From: VRUE01 sp963715455 | GTDB taxonomy: Bacteria > Actinomycetota > Thermoleophilia > Solirubrobacterales > 70-9 | NCBI GenBank assembly: GCA_963715455.1 | Contig: OY970245.1 | Span: 2,108,001 to 2,172,000, forward strand | Direction of reading: 5' to 3' | DNA length: 64,000 nt | Part shown: positions 63,285 through 64,000 of the stretch, in pieces | Position numbering within the stretch: the stretch's first letter is position 1 | Layout: the number at the start of each line of letters is the position of its first letter | The notes under the pieces: generated by a model | The model's database searches: none | Told to the model about the DNA's origin: nothing | The model's input: only the letters and a program-made list of their open reading frames with translations | Translations under genes and position numbers: made by a program

Positions 63285-64000
63285 CCACCGACGCGGTAGG
63301 CGACGATTTGCGGGGTCTGCCCTGCGGCGGCCGCGAGACCGGCGGGCGCGATCAACGTGTCGCCGTTGGCCATCACGCCGGCGTTGGTTCCAGCCGGCAG
63401 CTTTTCCCTCCAGACCAGCTGACCGTCTTTCGCGGTGAAGGCGCTTACCGTGCCTTCGACCGCGGTGGCAAAGACGAGGTCGTTGACCGAAGTGGTGGCG
63501 CCATAGGCCGCGGTGGCCATTTCCTCTTTCCACTTGACTTTGCCGGTCGCCGCGTCGAGCGCGACCACTTCGCCAGTGGATCCGGCTTCTTCGGTCTTTT
63601 CGGCCCCGGAGAGCAGCGTGATCGGTCCATTGACGATCGGCACGAAGACGGTTTCCCCATCGGTCGACATCGGTGCGATCACGCCGCCGAGCGCCCCCGG
63701 GTAGACGGTTGACGGAGTCTTGATCTTCGACTCTTCGCCACGCATCGCCAGCAGGTTGTCTTCGTCGTGGCCGTTGTGGTTGCCGACATTGCGCTGCCAG
63801 ATGACTTTGCCGGTTTCACGATCGGCGGCCAGCACGATCCCCGACTTGCCGGCGGCGACAACCACGTCTTTGCCGCCGAGCTCCATGAGGATCGGCGGTC
63901 CCTGGAAGTCCCAGTCGTAGATGTCGTGCGGCGTCACCTGGTGGAACCAATCCATTTTGCCGGTGCGCGCGTCGAGCTTGACCAGTGAGTTGGTGTAGAG
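63281..64000 (-). CDS. PQQ-type beta-propeller protein, C-terminal part (5' end outside window)
   Basis: 239 codons are visible; the frame stays open to the right edge, so the N-terminus and any signal peptide are unseen. Repeated propeller blades end in tryptophan-docking motifs: LDARTGKMDWF, ADRETGKVIWQ, LDAATGKVKWK, FTAKDGQLVWR. The stretch TPHDIYDWDF is typical of quinoprotein dehydrogenase-like proteins, and GGVIAPMSTDGETVFVP follows. This may be a PQQ-dependent dehydrogenase or an uncatalytic propeller of the BamB/PQQ-like group; the calcium and cofactor residues cannot be judged from this part. It is convergent with the carbonic anhydrase gene and probably outside the PKS cluster. Confidence 0.85.
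   Translation of the reverse strand, partial: LYTNSLVKLDARTGKMDWFHQVTPHDIYDWDFQGPPILMELGGKDVVVAAGKSGIVLAADRETGKVIWQRNVGNHNGHDEDNLLAMRGEESKIKTPSTVYPGALGGVIAPMSTDGETVFVPIVNGPITLLSGAEKTEEAGSTGEVVALDAATGKVKWKEEMATAAYGATTSVNDLVFATAVEGTVSAFTAKDGQLVWREKLPAGTNAGVMANGDTLIAPAGLAAAAGQTPQIVAYRVGG

Overview
The window is GC-rich DNA from an actinobacterium. Evidence for this is pervasive G/C third positions, PucR, TetR and LmbU-type regulators, and a pptH-pptT gene pair arranged as in mycobacteria. The class cannot be fixed from the sequence; a lineage outside Streptomyces, such as Thermoleophilia, is plausible but only a guess. Nearly all of the window (about 1-60,232) is one minus-strand assembly line for a very large modular type I polyketide.

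Layout, in transcription order on the minus strand. A PucR-family regulator (60402-61622) has its own promoter with a palindrome in the spacer. A 169-bp gap follows, then a tightly packed set: an LmbU-like regulator (59672-60232), an acyl-CoA carboxylase carboxyltransferase (58202-59668), a metallophosphoesterase matching mycobacterial PptH (57363-58211) and a PptT/Sfp-type phosphopantetheinyl transferase (56705-57370). After 84 bp come the PKS genes. PKS gene 1 (22157-56620) encodes 11,487 aa: a loading module plus six extension modules. PKS gene 2 (start 22164 or 22137, running off the left edge) encodes at least 7,388 aa: modules 7, 8, 9 and most of 10. No thioesterase, exporter or tailoring enzyme is visible, so the cluster continues to the left.

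Predicted chemistry. The loading module has a shortened, dead ketosynthase and an acyltransferase whose carboxylate-binding Arg is His, which suggests a plain acyl-CoA starter. Every extension module carries at least DH and KR. Modules 1-5 have DH-KR and modules 6-9 have DH-ER-KR. AT motifs predict malonyl in modules 1, 2, 4, 5, 6 and 10 and methylmalonyl in 3, 7, 8 and 9. If all domains work, the chain to this point is a conjugated pentaene with one methyl branch, joined to a saturated segment with three methyl branches and no hydroxyl groups. The upstream genes fit this: AccD for extender units, PptT to activate the ACPs, PptH possibly to reverse that, and two candidate regulators.

The PKS genes are mosaics of long, near-perfect direct repeats (up to 2.6 kb) shared between modules, including one about 2.3-kb copy shared between the two genes. 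This points to recent gene conversion or duplication and is also an assembly risk.

Right flank: a TetR-family regulator divergent from pucR with an operator at its start, a coupled SRPBCC-fold gene, a beta-carbonic anhydrase, and a convergent PQQ-type beta-propeller protein cut by the right edge. These probably lie at or beyond the cluster border.
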